Shown one piece after another: positions 9,329 to 16,933 of a stretch of DNA of 64,000 bases. Source of the stretch: Amnibacterium setariae (GTDB lineage Bacteria; Actinomycetota; Actinomycetes; Actinomycetales; Microbacteriaceae); NCBI RefSeq assembly GCF_003581425.1, contig NZ_QXTG01000001.1, forward strand, positions 558,001 to 622,000, written 5' to 3'. How positions within the stretch are numbered: position 1 is the first letter of the stretch; each line of letters opens with the position of its first letter. A model generated the notes under the pieces. The model searched no databases. It was not told where the DNA came from and saw only the letters and a program-made list of their open reading frames with translations. Made by a program: the position numbers and the translations under genes.

Positions 9329-10741
9329 TCAGGCGGTCGCCTCCTCGAGGCGCTCCTCGGCCGGTGCCTCGGCGACCGGCTGGGGCGCGGGCCTGCCGGG
9401 GAGGAGGACGGCGAGCACGACGCCGGCCGCGGTGAAGCCGACCGCCCACCAGAACGCGGTGCGGAACGCGTCGACCGGGCCGAGGGTGGCGACCGCGCCC
9501 TGCAGGACGACGGCGAGCACCGCGGTGCCGGCGCCGCCGCCGAGCTGCTGCGCGATGCGGGTCACGATGCTCGCGTGCGGCACCTCCTCCCGGTCCAGGC
9601 CGACGAAGCCGACGGCCATCAGCGGGATGAAGGCGGCGCCGAGCCCGACGCCGCGGACGAGCAGCGCGACGAGCAGCACCCACTCGGGCGTCGACGGCCC
9701 CGCGAAGGCGAACGGCACCGTCGCGAGCCCGATCACCGCGAATGAGACGAGGGCCACGGCGCGGGCGCCGATCCGGTCGGTCAGCCGGCCGGCGAGGGAC
9801 CGGCTCAGCAGCGACCCGACGCCCTGGGGGATGAGGAGCAGGCCGGCGCCGAGCGCGTCCGTCCCGCGGAGCTCCTGGAACGACAGGGGGAGCAGCAGCA
9901 TCGCGCCGTAGAGCGAGGCGCCGGTCAGGAACATCAGCGCGGAGGCCGCGGCCAGCGGGCGGTGCCGCAGCAGGCGCAGGTCCACGAGCGCGGCGTCCCG
10001 GCGCCGGAGCGCCCAGGCGACGAAGGCCGCGAGCAGCACGACGCCGCCGGCGAGCGGCGCCCAGACGTCGACGCGGCCGAACCCGCCGGGCGCCGTGACG
10101 CGGCTCAGGCCGTAGAGCAGGGCGACGACCGCGGGGGAGAGCAGCAGGAGGCCGACCGCGTCGAGCCGCGCGCGGACCGTCGGGCCGTCCGCCGGCATGA
10201 GGAGCCGCGCGAGCACGAGGCCGACCACGACGAACGGCACGTTCACCCAGAACAGCCAGCGCCAGTCGCCCGCGCCGAGCAGCAGCCCGCCGACGACCGG
10301 GCCGAGGATCGGGCCGAGCGCCGTCGGCAGCGACACGACCGCCATCACGCGGCCGAGCGCGCGCCCGCCGGCGGCCTGCATGAGCAGCGTCGTCAGCAGC
10401 GGCAGCATGACGCCGGCGCCCGCGCCCTGCACGACCCGGAACGCGATGAGGCTGCCCGCGCTCCAGGCGATCGAGCAGAGGAGCGAACCGACGAGGAAGA
10501 GGACGAGCGCGGCCGACCAGAGCCGGCGCCCGCCGACCCGGCGCTGCAGCCAGCCGACGACGGGCACGGTGACGCCCATCGCGAGGAGGTAGGCCGTCGA
10601 GACCCACTGGATCGTGTCGACGGAGGCGTGCAGCTCGTGCGCGAGGCTGTGCAGCGCGACGCTGACGATGGTGGAGTCGAAGAGCGGGGCCATCGCGCCG
10701 ACGACGAGCGCGACGGCGAGACGGGAGAGGGATCGGTCCAT
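9329..10741 (-). CDS. MFS drug exporter, DHA2 (EmrB/QacA) type
   Basis: A 470-residue carrier with about 12-14 spans. The start of the first helices (APLFDSTIVSVALHSLAHEL) and the next segment (TIQWVSTAYLLAMGVTVPV) are the family hallmark of proton-driven multidrug exporters of the DHA2 group; the GRVMAVVSLPTALGPILGPV stretch matches motif C. ATG 10741 is chosen over an upstream start that would overlap the promoter region; AAGG lies about 10 nt before it. It diverges from a TetR gene with 86-110 bases between, the normal arrangement for a repressor-controlled exporter. Confidence 0.92.
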   Translation of the reverse strand: MDRSLSRLAVALVVGAMAPLFDSTIVSVALHSLAHELHASVDTIQWVSTAYLLAMGVTVPVVGWLQRRVGGRRLWSAALVLFLVGSLLCSIAWSAGSLIAFRVVQGAGAGVMLPLLTTLLMQAAGGRALGRVMAVVSLPTALGPILGPVVGGLLLGAGDWRWLFWVNVPFVVVGLVLARLLMPADGPTVRARLDAVGLLLLSPAVVALLYGLSRVTAPGGFGRVDVWAPLAGGVVLLAAFVAWALRRRDAALVDLRLLRHRPLAAASALMFLTGASLYGAMLLLPLSFQELRGTDALGAGLLLIPQGVGSLLSRSLAGRLTDRIGARAVALVSFAVIGLATVPFAFAGPSTPEWVLLVALLVRGVGLGAAFIPLMAVGFVGLDREEVPHASIVTRIAQQLGGGAGTAVLAVVLQGAVATLGPVDAFRTAFWWAVGFTAAGVVLAVLLPGRPAPQPVAEAPAEERLEEATA

Positions 10742-10750
10742 GACCTGCCT

Positions 10751-10766
10751 TAGATACGGGGGCGTT
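10751..10766. promoter_or_regulatory. Candidate TetR operator
   Basis: GATACG-GGGG-CGTTTC, an imperfect palindrome (5 of 6 positions match), lies between the exporter start and the tetR -35. A second GATACG occurs at 10795-10800 next to the -10. A repressor bound here would cover both divergent promoters. Confidence 0.35.
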
Positions 10767-10768
10767 TC

Positions 10769-10797
10769 TTGAGGACCGTAGACCTGCACGATAAGAT
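10769..10797 (+). promoter_or_regulatory. Promoter of the TetR gene
   Basis: TTGAGG (10769-10774), 17 bases, TAAGAT (10792-10797). The predicted start is at or near GTG 10804, so the message is either leaderless from GTG 10804 or has a 24-nt leader to ATG 10828. Confidence 0.5.
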
Positions 10798-10827
10798 ACG
10801 CAAGTGGACCTTGTTGAGGAGCGGGCG

Positions 10828-11415
10828 ATGAGCGACGCGCCCGCCCGCCGACGTCGCGGCGACGAGCTCGAGGGCGCCCTGCTCGACGCCGCGTGGGCCG
10901 AGCTGCAGGCGGCGGGGTATGCCGGGCTGACCTACGACGCCGTCGCGGCGCGCGCCGGCACGAGCAAGCCCGTGCTCTACCGCCGCTGGCCCGCGAAGTC
11001 GGACCTGGTGCTGGCGGCGATGCGGCGCGCGGGCCTGTTCGACCAGCGCGAGCTGCCCGACACCGGCTCGCTCCGCGAGGACGTGCTGAGCGCGCTCCGG
11101 AACTTCAACGAGTCCCGCGCGGGCTTCATCACCGCGATCGGGCTCTACATGGCCAACATCGCCTCGGACGACGGGCTGTCGCCCGCTGATCTGCGGGTCC
11201 GCCTCCTCGGCGAGCGGACCACGGGCGGGCAGGTGCTGCTCGAGCGGGCCGTGCGGCGCGGCGAGGTGCCCGACGTGCCCCGCTCGCCGGGCCTGGTCTC
11301 GATGCCGTACGACCTGTTCCGGCACGACCTGACGATGACGCTCGCCCGCGTGCCGGAGCGGCGGCTGCTCGAGATCGTCGACGACCTCTGGCTGCCGCTC
11401 ATCCGCGGCCGCTGA
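10828..11415 (+). CDS. TetR family repressor of the adjacent MFS exporter
   Basis: A 195-residue regulator with an N-terminal helix-turn-helix (about 15-60: LDAAWAELQAAGYAGLTYDA, then AARAGTSKPVLYRRWPAKSDL, the recognition helix) and a variable ligand-binding C-terminal domain. ATG 10828 has GAGGAG at good spacing; a start eight codons earlier at GTG 10804, possibly leaderless, is equally open. Its position divergent to the exporter suggests it represses that gene and itself and responds to an exported compound. Confidence 0.9.
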   Translation: MSDAPARRRRGDELEGALLDAAWAELQAAGYAGLTYDAVAARAGTSKPVLYRRWPAKSDLVLAAMRRAGLFDQRELPDTGSLREDVLSALRNFNESRAGFITAIGLYMANIASDDGLSPADLRVRLLGERTTGGQVLLERAVRRGEVPDVPRSPGLVSMPYDLFRHDLTMTLARVPERRLLEIVDDLWLPLIRGR

Positions 11416-11437
11416 TCCGGGGACGCCGGTCTGGTCG

Positions 11438-11761
11438 TCAGGCCGGCGACCACCCGGCGGCCCGCAGGTCGACCCGGTAGCCGGCGGGGGTGTCCGCGGG
11501 GAGGAGGGGCGTGCCCTCCTCGTCGTAGTGCGCCCGCGCCTCCGCCTCGAGGCCGCGCGGCGGGTGCCCGCCGGCGCGGATCACGCGCCACCAGGGCAGT
11601 CCCGAGCCGTGGTACCGCAGGACCATCCCGACGGCCCTGGCCCCGGCGCGGCCGAAGGTCCAGGCGACGTCGCCGTAGGTCATGACGCGGCCGGGCGGGA
11701 TCGTCGCGACGACCGCGACGACCGCCTCGGTGTAGTCGCCCGCGGCGTCGAACACGGCCAT
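11438..11761 (-). CDS. MGMT-family alkyltransferase-like protein (Cys replaced by Trp)
   Basis: A 107-residue protein covering only the DNA-binding and active-site domain of O6-alkylguanine DNA alkyltransferase. Relatives have PCHRV at the active site; here it is PWWRV (residues 56-60), with Trp57 in place of the alkyl-accepting cysteine. Proteins of this type (ATL) bind O6-alkylguanine and hand it to nucleotide excision repair instead of repairing it themselves. The Y-G-D-V-A helix and the RAVGMVLR segment of the helix-turn-helix are intact. It ends 22 bases from the TetR stop (convergent) and is preceded by the GNAT gene on the same strand. Confidence 0.88.
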   Translation of the reverse strand: MAVFDAAGDYTEAVVAVVATIPPGRVMTYGDVAWTFGRAGARAVGMVLRYHGSGLPWWRVIRAGGHPPRGLEAEARAHYDEEGTPLLPADTPAGYRVDLRAAGWSPA

Positions 11762-11837
11762 CAGCGTCGCCGGGCGGGATCGGACGTGCCGGGCGTCCGC
11801 GGCAGCCCGCATCGTCCGGAGGCGCCCGGGACCCGGG

Positions 11838-12290
11838 TCACAGGTCGAGCGCGCCGATGACCTCGCCGAAGCGCGTCTCGCCCTCCGGGCGGAAGCCGAC
11901 GCGGAGGAAGAAGTCCTCGGGGCCCTGGTCGCCACGCTCCCAGATGACGGTGAGCCGCGAGAAGCCGCGCGAGCGGGCCTCGTCCGCGAGGCCGTGCACC
12001 GCGAACCGGCCGACGCCGCGTCCCTGCGCGTCCGCGCGGACGTTGATCGACCAGATGCAGCAGCGGAACTCGGGCCGCGTCTCGTGCGGGTCGAAGCTGC
12101 CCTTGATGAAGCCGACGACCACGCCGTCCTCCACGACCACACGCGGCCAGGCGGCCTCCGGATCGACGGTCTGCTCCGCCTCGGCGTGGGAGATCGGCAC
12201 GGCGTACTGCTCCTGACCCGGTTTGAGCGTCAGGGAGTTCGCCGCGACCGCCGTCGCCGCCGACAGCGGTTGGAGCTCGAGGTCCGCCAC
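11838..12290 (-). CDS. GNAT family N-acetyltransferase
   Basis: A 150-residue single-domain acetyltransferase. The acetyl-CoA pyrophosphate loop RADAQGRGVGRFAV (motif A) is clear, followed by LTVIWERGDQGPEDFFLRVGF, the usual motif B with a kinked helix. The substrate is unknown. GTG 12290 lies 6 nt behind a TACTGT box, so the message is probably leaderless. The gene diverges from icd with about 110 bases between and is followed by the alkyltransferase-like gene on the same strand. Confidence 0.88.
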   Translation of the reverse strand: MADLELQPLSAATAVAANSLTLKPGQEQYAVPISHAEAEQTVDPEAAWPRVVVEDGVVVGFIKGSFDPHETRPEFRCCIWSINVRADAQGRGVGRFAVHGLADEARSRGFSRLTVIWERGDQGPEDFFLRVGFRPEGETRFGEVIGALDL

Positions 12291-12296
12291 GGGGTC

Positions 12297-12302
12297 ACAG
12301 TA
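12297..12302 (-). promoter_or_regulatory. -10 box of leaderless GNAT gene
   Basis: TACTGT on the minus strand, 6 nt before GTG 12290, with no ribosome binding site between. Confidence 0.45.
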
Positions 12303-12316
12303 GCGAGCAGAGGGCG

Positions 12317-12338
12317 TCGAGGAGAGCCTCGATAAGGT
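12317..12338 (+). promoter_or_regulatory. icd promoter -10 with adjoining palindrome
   Basis: TAAGGT (12333-12338) is the likely -10 for icd. Directly upstream, in the spacer, is a perfect palindrome TCGAGG-AGAG-CCTCGA (12317-12332), well placed for a repressor. No -35 is evident. Confidence 0.35.
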
Positions 12339-12401
12339 GATCGGCGGCGTGCGCACGGCGCACGATGCGGTCCGACGGTGGTTCGACAGGCAGGAGCGGC
12401 G

Positions 12402-13619
12402 ATGGCGGAGAAGATCAAGGTCGAGGGCACGGTCGTCGAGCTCGACGGCGACGAGATGACCAGGATCATCTGGCAGTCCATCAAGGACACGCTGATCCAC
12501 CCCTACCTCGACGTGGACCTCGAGTACTACGACCTCGGCATCGAGAAGCGCGACGAGACCGACGACCAGATCACCATCGACGCCGCGAATGCGATCAAGA
12601 AGCACGGCGTCGGCGTCAAGTGCGCGACGATCACGCCCGACGAGGCGCGCGTCGCCGAGTTCGGCCTGAAGAAGATGTGGCGGAGCCCGAACGGGACGAT
12701 CCGCAACATCCTCGGCGGCGTGATCTTCCGCGAGCCGATCATCATCTCGAACATCCCGCGGCTGGTCCCGGGCTGGAACAAGCCGATCATCGTCGGCCGC
12801 CACGCCTTCGGCGACCAGTACCGCGCCACCGACTTCGTCTTCGACGGCCCCGGCACGCTCACCATCAGCTTCCAGCCGCAGGACGGCGGGGAGGCCCAGT
12901 CCTTCGAGGTCTTCCAGGCCCCGGGCGGCGGCGTCGCGATGGCGATGTACAACCTCGACGCGTCGATCCGCGACTTCGCCCGCGCGAGCCTCAACTACGG
13001 CCTCGCGCGCAACTACCCGGTCTACCTCTCCACGAAGAACACGATCCTCAAGGCCTACGACGGCCGCTTCAAGGACCTGTTCCAGGAGATCTACGAGACC
13101 GAGTTCAAGGAGCGCTTCGACGCCGCCGGCCTCACCTACGAGCACCGCCTGATCGACGACATGGTCGCGTCGGCGCTGAAGTGGGAGGGCGGCTACGTCT
13201 GGGCCACGAAGAACTACGACGGCGACGTGCAGTCCGACACCGTCGCGCAGGGCTTCGGCTCCCTCGGCCTCATGACGAGCGTGCTGACGACGCCGGACGG
13301 GAAGATCGTCGAGGCGGAGGCCGCCCACGGCACGGTGACCCGGCACTACCGCCAGCACCAGCAGGGCAAGCCGACGTCGACGAACCCGATCGCGTCCATC
13401 TACGCGTGGACCCGCGGCCTGAACCACCGCGGCGTGCTCGACGGCAACCAGGCCCTCATCGACTTCGCGAACACCCTCGAGGACGTCGTCGTGAAGACGG
13501 TCGAGGGCGGCGCGATGACGAAGGACCTCGCGCTGCTCGTCGGCCCCGACCAGCAGTGGCAGACGACCGAGGAGTTCCTGGCCACGATCGCCGACAACCT
13601 CCGGGCCCGGCTCGGCTGA
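12402..13619 (+). CDS. icd: NADP-dependent isocitrate dehydrogenase, dimeric type II
   Basis: Converts isocitrate to 2-oxoglutarate and CO2, making NADPH for the TCA cycle. The 405-residue length and the run [14 protein letters not shown] at the N-terminus, with [17 protein letters not shown] and [12 protein letters not shown] further on, mark the homodimeric eukaryote-like subfamily rather than the E. coli type or the monomeric type of corynebacteria. ATG 12402 has AGGAG 5 nt upstream; an in-frame GTG eight codons earlier lacks such a site. With sucD at the start of the window it is the second TCA-cycle gene here, but the two are not in one unit. Confidence 0.97.
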   Translation: MAEKIKVEGTVVELDGDEMTRIIWQSIKDTLIHPYLDVDLEYYDLGIEKRDETDDQITIDAANAIKKHGVGVKCATITPDEARVAEFGLKKMWRSPNGTIRNILGGVIFREPIIISNIPRLVPGWNKPIIVGRHAFGDQYRATDFVFDGPGTLTISFQPQDGGEAQSFEVFQAPGGGVAMAMYNLDASIRDFARASLNYGLARNYPVYLSTKNTILKAYDGRFKDLFQEIYETEFKERFDAAGLTYEHRLIDDMVASALKWEGGYVWATKNYDGDVQSDTVAQGFGSLGLMTSVLTTPDGKIVEAEAAHGTVTRHYRQHQQGKPTSTNPIASIYAWTRGLNHRGVLDGNQALIDFANTLEDVVVKTVEGGAMTKDLALLVGPDQQWQTTEEFLATIADNLRARLG

Positions 13620-13625
13620 ACGACG

Positions 13626-13931
13626 ATGGGCGCGTTCATCTACGGCGGCAGCACCACGATCCCGGTCGAGGACCGTGCGCTGGCGCACCTGCAGCTCGTG
13701 GTCTACGCGAAGCTGCGGGCGCACGAGTCGTTCGCCTTCACGTGGCGGGACGAGCCCGGCGTCGGTGACGGGCACGGCTCGCTGTGGATCTCGCCCGGCG
13801 TGCCCATCCAGTTCAAGTACGCGGGCAGCCGCGACCCGTCGGTGAACCGCGAGTGGCTGCGCGTGCTGCGCGAGCTCGCGAACCAGCCGACCGGGCTCCG
13901 GCTCGTGCCGGAGCCGGACGCGAAGGGCTGA
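13626..13931 (+). CDS. Small DUF7882-like protein, copy 1
   Basis: A 101-residue protein starting MGAFIYGGS, with a central SLWISPGVPIQFKYAGSRDP and PSVNREWLRVLRELANQPTGL. It belongs to a short family, probably DUF7882, that I know from Microbacteriaceae and that has often been labelled ATP-dependent DNA ligase although it has no ligase motifs. A second copy lies at 51374-51724 (shared pattern: MG-x-YxG, HVQVVV, E-F-W, P-FxF-GSR-P-NR-W). The function is unknown. It starts 6 bases after icd and is followed 3 bases later by another small gene, so the three may be co-transcribed. Confidence 0.8.
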   Translation: MGAFIYGGSTTIPVEDRALAHLQLVVYAKLRAHESFAFTWRDEPGVGDGHGSLWISPGVPIQFKYAGSRDPSVNREWLRVLRELANQPTGLRLVPEPDAKG

Positions 13932-13934
13932 GGC

Positions 13935-14270
13935 GTGAAGCGCATCCGCTACGCGGAGCGGGAGTTCGGCACCGACGACCGCCTCGCGGACCTGGTGCTC
14001 GAGTACGCGGCCCTGCTCGCCCGCTCGAACTCCGCCGACACCGTCACGATCCCCGGCAGGTTCGGCACCGGGGAGGTCGAGGAGGTCGCGCTGCTGATCG
14101 GGCCCGCGAGCCAGATCACCGCCCGGTCCGACGCGGAAGCGTTCGGCTCCGACGCGTCCGCGGCGATCGCGGACCTCGAGCGCCGCATCCGGCGCTTCTC
14201 CTCGAACATCGGCGACTCGACCGAGGGGCTCGGCCCCGAGGCGATCGACGACTTCGACGACCTCGCCTGA
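13935..14270 (+). CDS. Small conserved hypothetical protein
   Basis: A 111-residue acidic protein (many Asp/Glu, ending DDFDDLA), starting with GTG 13935. Its N-terminal part RYAEREFGTDDRLADLVLEYAALLARSNSADTV is followed by a beta-rich section with VALLIGPASQITARSD. No domain is recognised. Three bases separate it from the DUF7882-like gene and a 15-bp terminator hairpin follows, so it is the last gene of that unit. Proteins of this type may be a partner of DUF7882-like proteins, but copy 2 of that family at 51.4 kb has no such neighbour. Confidence 0.7.
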   Translation: MKRIRYAEREFGTDDRLADLVLEYAALLARSNSADTVTIPGRFGTGEVEEVALLIGPASQITARSDAEAFGSDASAAIADLERRIRRFSSNIGDSTEGLGPEAIDDFDDLA

Positions 14271-14277
14271 GACCGGG

Positions 14278-14310
14278 GGGAGCCCCCGGCGCGCTGCGCC
14301 GGGGGCTCCC
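14278..14310. terminator. Bidirectional terminator hairpin
   Basis: A 15-bp perfect stem (14278-14292 with 14296-14310, 3-nt loop) of GC-rich sequence between convergent genes, 7 bases after one stop and 20 before the other. Confidence 0.75.
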
Positions 14311-14330
14311 GCTCGATCGATGCGCCCGGA

Positions 14331-14756
14331 TCAGGCGGCGACGGCCGGCTGCTCCGAGCCGGAGGCCGTGCTGACCTCGATCTTGCGCGGCTTGGCCCGC
14401 TCGCTCACCGGGATGGTGACCGTGAGCACGCCCTGCTCGTAGGTCGCCGCGATCCGCTCGGTGTCGACGCCCTGGCCCAGGTTGAGCTGGCGGAGGAACG
14501 AGCCCCCGCGGCGCTCCTGCGCCAGCCACTTCACGCCGTTCGCGCTCGCGAGGGTGCGCTCGGCCCGGATCGTGAGCAGCTGCCCGTCGACGTCGATGTC
14601 GACCGAACCCGGGTCGATGCCCGGCAGGTCGGCGGCCAGCACGTAGTGGTCGCCGTCGCGGTAGAGGTCCATCGGCATCAGCCGGGGCCCCTGCCGGTCC
14701 GCGAGGGCTGCGGCCATCCGGTCCAGCTCCCGGAACGGGTCGAAGTTCATCGCCAT
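14331..14756 (-). CDS. Small heat-shock protein, Hsp20/alpha-crystallin
   Basis: An ATP-independent holdase chaperone of 141 residues. The alpha-crystallin domain spans about 27-127: PMDLYRDGDHYVLAADLPGI, then LLTIRAERT, and the closing strand TYEQGVLTVTIPVSERAKPRKIEV with the G-V-L motif. The N-terminal arm FDPFRELDRM and a short C-terminal tail are normal. ATG 14756 has GAAGGA upstream; an alternative ATG two codons in is possible. Its promoter carries a CIRCE operator (HrcA) and a HAIR-like box (HspR), so strong heat control is expected; no hrcA or hspR gene is in the window. Confidence 0.96.
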   Translation of the reverse strand: MAMNFDPFRELDRMAAALADRQGPRLMPMDLYRDGDHYVLAADLPGIDPGSVDIDVDGQLLTIRAERTLASANGVKWLAQERRGGSFLRQLNLGQGVDTERIAATYEQGVLTVTIPVSERAKPRKIEVSTASGSEQPAVAA

Positions 14757-14795
14757 GGTGTCGTCCTTCCGCTCGAAGATGGAGGAGGTTCTGAA

Positions 14796-14816
14796 GTTGA
14801 GCCCCTTCGGCTCAAC
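14796..14816 (-). promoter_or_regulatory. HAIR-like (HspR) inverted repeat
   Basis: GTTGAGCC-CCTTC-GGCTCAAC, an 8-bp perfect inverted repeat between the promoter and the hsp20 start. The TTGAG and CTCAA halves are 9 bases apart, exactly as in the HAIR consensus CTTGAGT-N7-ACTCAAG, though the flanking bases differ (G/C for the outer C/G, C/G for the inner T/A). A plain mRNA hairpin is the alternative. Confidence 0.5.
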
Positions 14817-14825
14817 GCGACAGAA

Positions 14826-14853
14826 ATTAGCACTCTGGACGGACGAGTGCCAA
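14826..14853 (-). promoter_or_regulatory. CIRCE operator over the hsp20 promoter
   Basis: TTAGCACTC (14827-14835), 9 bases, GAGTGCCAA (14845-14853): one mismatch from the CIRCE consensus bound by HrcA. On the minus strand its halves contain TTGGCA (14853-14848) and GCTAAT (14831-14826), 16 bases apart, which read as -35 and -10, so HrcA binding would block RNA polymerase directly. Confidence 0.9.
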
Positions 14854-14955
14854 GCGCGTGCCTGCGCGTCGGCTCGGAACTCGCTTGGTGGCGGATTCGA
14901 ACCGCAGGGCGCGCTGAACGGGCGCCCGGCGCGCGCCGGGACACCGAGGGCGGGC

Positions 14956-15816
14956 TCAGCGGAAGACGATGGTGCGGCGCCCGTCGAGCAGCACCCGGTG
15001 CTCGGCGAACCAGCGCACGGCCTGCGTGAGGGTGCGGCTCTCCTCGTCCTGCCCGATGCGGACGAGCTCGGCCGGCCCCGCCGTGTGGTCCACGCGGAGG
15101 ACGTTCTGCTCGATGATCGGCCCCTCGTCGAGGTCGGCCGTCACGAAGTGCGCGGTGGCGCCGATCAGCTTCACGCCGCGGGCGTGGGCCTGCCGATACG
15201 GGTTCGCGCCCTTGAACCCGGGCAGGAAGGAGTGGTGGATGTTGATCGCGCGGCCGGCCAGCCGCTCGCAGAGCGCGGGCGACAGGATCTGCATGTACCG
15301 CGCGAGGACGACGAGCTCGATGTCGTGCTCCTCGACGGCGGCGACGACGCGCTCCTCGAAGGCCGCCTTCGTCTCGGGGGAGGTCACGGCGCGGTGCTCG
15401 AACGGCACCCCGTAGAAGCCCGCGAGGCCCTCGAGGGTCGCGTGGTTGCCGAGCACCAGCGGGACCTCGATCGGCAGCTGCCCGGAGTGCTGCCGGAACA
15501 GCAGGTCGTTCAGGCAGTGCCCGGCGGTGGACACGAGCACGAGCGTGCGGACGGGCCGCCCCACGCGGTCGAGGCGCCACTCCGCGTCGAACGTCGCGGC
15601 GACCGGCGCGAGGTGCGCCGCGAACTGCTGCTCCGTCGACGGCGACTCCACCTGCAGGCGGAGGAAGAAGCGCCCGGTGTCCTCGCTCGAGAACTGCTGG
15701 CTCTCCGTGATGTTGCCGCCCGCCGCGACGATCGCGCCGGAGAGCGCGTGCACGATGCCGGGCCGGTCGGCGCAGACGAAGGTCAGGACCCAGTGGGCGG
15801 CGGGGGCGTCCGGCAC
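14956..15816 (-). CDS. purU: Formyltetrahydrofolate deformylase
   Basis: Hydrolyses 10-formyl-THF to THF and formate, balancing one-carbon pools. The product has 286 residues. An N-terminal ACT domain (about 8-85: WVLTFVCADRPGIVHALSG) is followed by a formyltransferase-like domain with NIHHSFLPGFKGANPY holding the catalytic Asn-x-His, and a distal conserved Asp in DLDEGPIIEQ. GTG 15816 lies 7 nt behind TAGGCT, so the message is probably leaderless. It is divergent from the MoxR operon. It belongs functionally with purN, purH, glyA and folD elsewhere in the window. Confidence 0.97.
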   Translation of the reverse strand: MPDAPAAHWVLTFVCADRPGIVHALSGAIVAAGGNITESQQFSSEDTGRFFLRLQVESPSTEQQFAAHLAPVAATFDAEWRLDRVGRPVRTLVLVSTAGHCLNDLLFRQHSGQLPIEVPLVLGNHATLEGLAGFYGVPFEHRAVTSPETKAAFEERVVAAVEEHDIELVVLARYMQILSPALCERLAGRAINIHHSFLPGFKGANPYRQAHARGVKLIGATAHFVTADLDEGPIIEQNVLRVDHTAGPAELVRIGQDEESRTLTQAVRWFAEHRVLLDGRRTIVFR

Positions 15817-15823
15817 GGCCGCC

Positions 15824-15829
15824 AGCCTA
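15824..15829 (-). promoter_or_regulatory. -10 box of leaderless purU
   Basis: TAGGCT on the minus strand, 7 nt before GTG 15816. Confidence 0.45.
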
Positions 15830-15949
15830 GTGAGCGCGATGAGGCCCCTCGATGGTCACGGCGAGGTAACGCTGATACACCGATCCCGCGCAGTGCGCGC
15901 GGCGGTCTCGCTTATGGTGATCGCCGGATCCTGAGGGACGGAAGGCGAC

Positions 15950-16933
15950 ATGACCGACGGCATCACCCTGGACTCCCGCGGCGCGGAGGCCGTCCGCGAC
16001 GCGACCGAGCAGGTGGTCGCCGCCGTGTCGACCGTCATCGACGGCAAGGACCAGGTCATCCGCTCGGCGCTCGCGGTGATGCTCGCGGGCGGCCACCTCC
16101 TCATCGAGGACGTGCCGGGCGTCGGCAAGACGATGCTCGCGAAGGCGCTCGCCCGCGCCACGGGCGGCACGATCAGCCGGATCCAGTTCACGCCCGACCT
16201 GCTGCCCTCCGACGTCACCGGCGCCTCCGTCTTCGACCAGTCCGCCGGGCGGTTCGAGTTCAAGCCGGGCGCCGTGTTCGCGAACGTCGTGATCGGCGAC
16301 GAGATCAACCGCGCGTCGCCGAAGACCCAGGCCGCGCTCCTCGAGTGCATGGAGGAGGGGCAGGTCACGGTCGACGGGGCGAGCTGGCCCCTGCCGGACC
16401 CCTTCCTCGTCGTCGCGACGCAGAACCCGGTGGACATGGAGGGCACCTACGTGCTCCCCGAGGCGCAGCGGGACCGCTTCATGGCCCGCATCTCCATGGG
16501 CTACCCGGACGAGGACGCGGAGCGCGAGATGCTCCGCTCGCACGGCCGGGTCGACCCGATCGACCGGCTCGAGACAGTGCTGCCGGCCGGGGGCCTCGCG
16601 TCGCTCGCCGCGCAGGCCCGCGACGTCTACGTCTCGCCCGCCGTCGAGACGTACGTGCTCCGGATCGTCGGCGGCACCCGGTCGCACTCCGAGGTCCGTC
16701 TCGGTGCCAGCCCCCGCGCGAGCCTCCAGCTGCTGCGGGCGGCGAAGGCGACGGCGCTGATCGACGGCCGCGACTTCGTGCTCCCCGACGACGTCGACGC
16801 CCTCGCGGTCGACGTGCTCGCCCACCGCCTGGTGCTCCGCCGCTCCGGCGTCGACGTGCGCGAGGGGCAGGCGGTCGCGTCCGCCCGCATCGTGCGCCAG
16901 ATCGTCGCCGCGACCCCCGTCCCGCTGCAGTAG
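15950..16933 (+). CDS. MoxR-type AAA+ ATPase
   Basis: A 327-residue AAA+ chaperone-like ATPase. Walker A is EDVPGVGKTMLA, Walker B VVIGDEINRA, followed by sensor 1 (VVATQNPVD) and the MoxR box PEAQRDRFM. MoxR proteins act with partner proteins in folding or metal insertion. The next gene starts directly at its stop and encodes a DUF58 protein, followed by a transglutaminase: this trio is widespread in actinobacteria and is thought to act on an envelope target. ATG 15950 has GGACGGAAGG upstream and TATGGT at 15913-15918 may be its -10. Confidence 0.94.
   Translation: MTDGITLDSRGAEAVRDATEQVVAAVSTVIDGKDQVIRSALAVMLAGGHLLIEDVPGVGKTMLAKALARATGGTISRIQFTPDLLPSDVTGASVFDQSAGRFEFKPGAVFANVVIGDEINRASPKTQAALLECMEEGQVTVDGASWPLPDPFLVVATQNPVDMEGTYVLPEAQRDRFMARISMGYPDEDAEREMLRSHGRVDPIDRLETVLPAGGLASLAAQARDVYVSPAVETYVLRIVGGTRSHSEVRLGASPRASLQLLRAAKATALIDGRDFVLPDDVDALAVDVLAHRLVLRRSGVDVREGQAVASARIVRQIVAATPVPLQ

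Noticed and set aside
7386-10607. A 1073-codon minus-strand frame over the ABC exporter and MFS genes.
   Set aside because: Composition is Arg/Ala/Gly filler; the plus and minus genes in the other frames have intact ABC and MFS motifs.
14883-14909. On the minus strand, GCGGTTCGAATCCGC resembles the T-arm of a tRNA.
   Set aside because: One base pair of the T-stem is missing and no D-arm, anticodon arm or matching acceptor strand can be found upstream; at most a tRNA fragment or chance.
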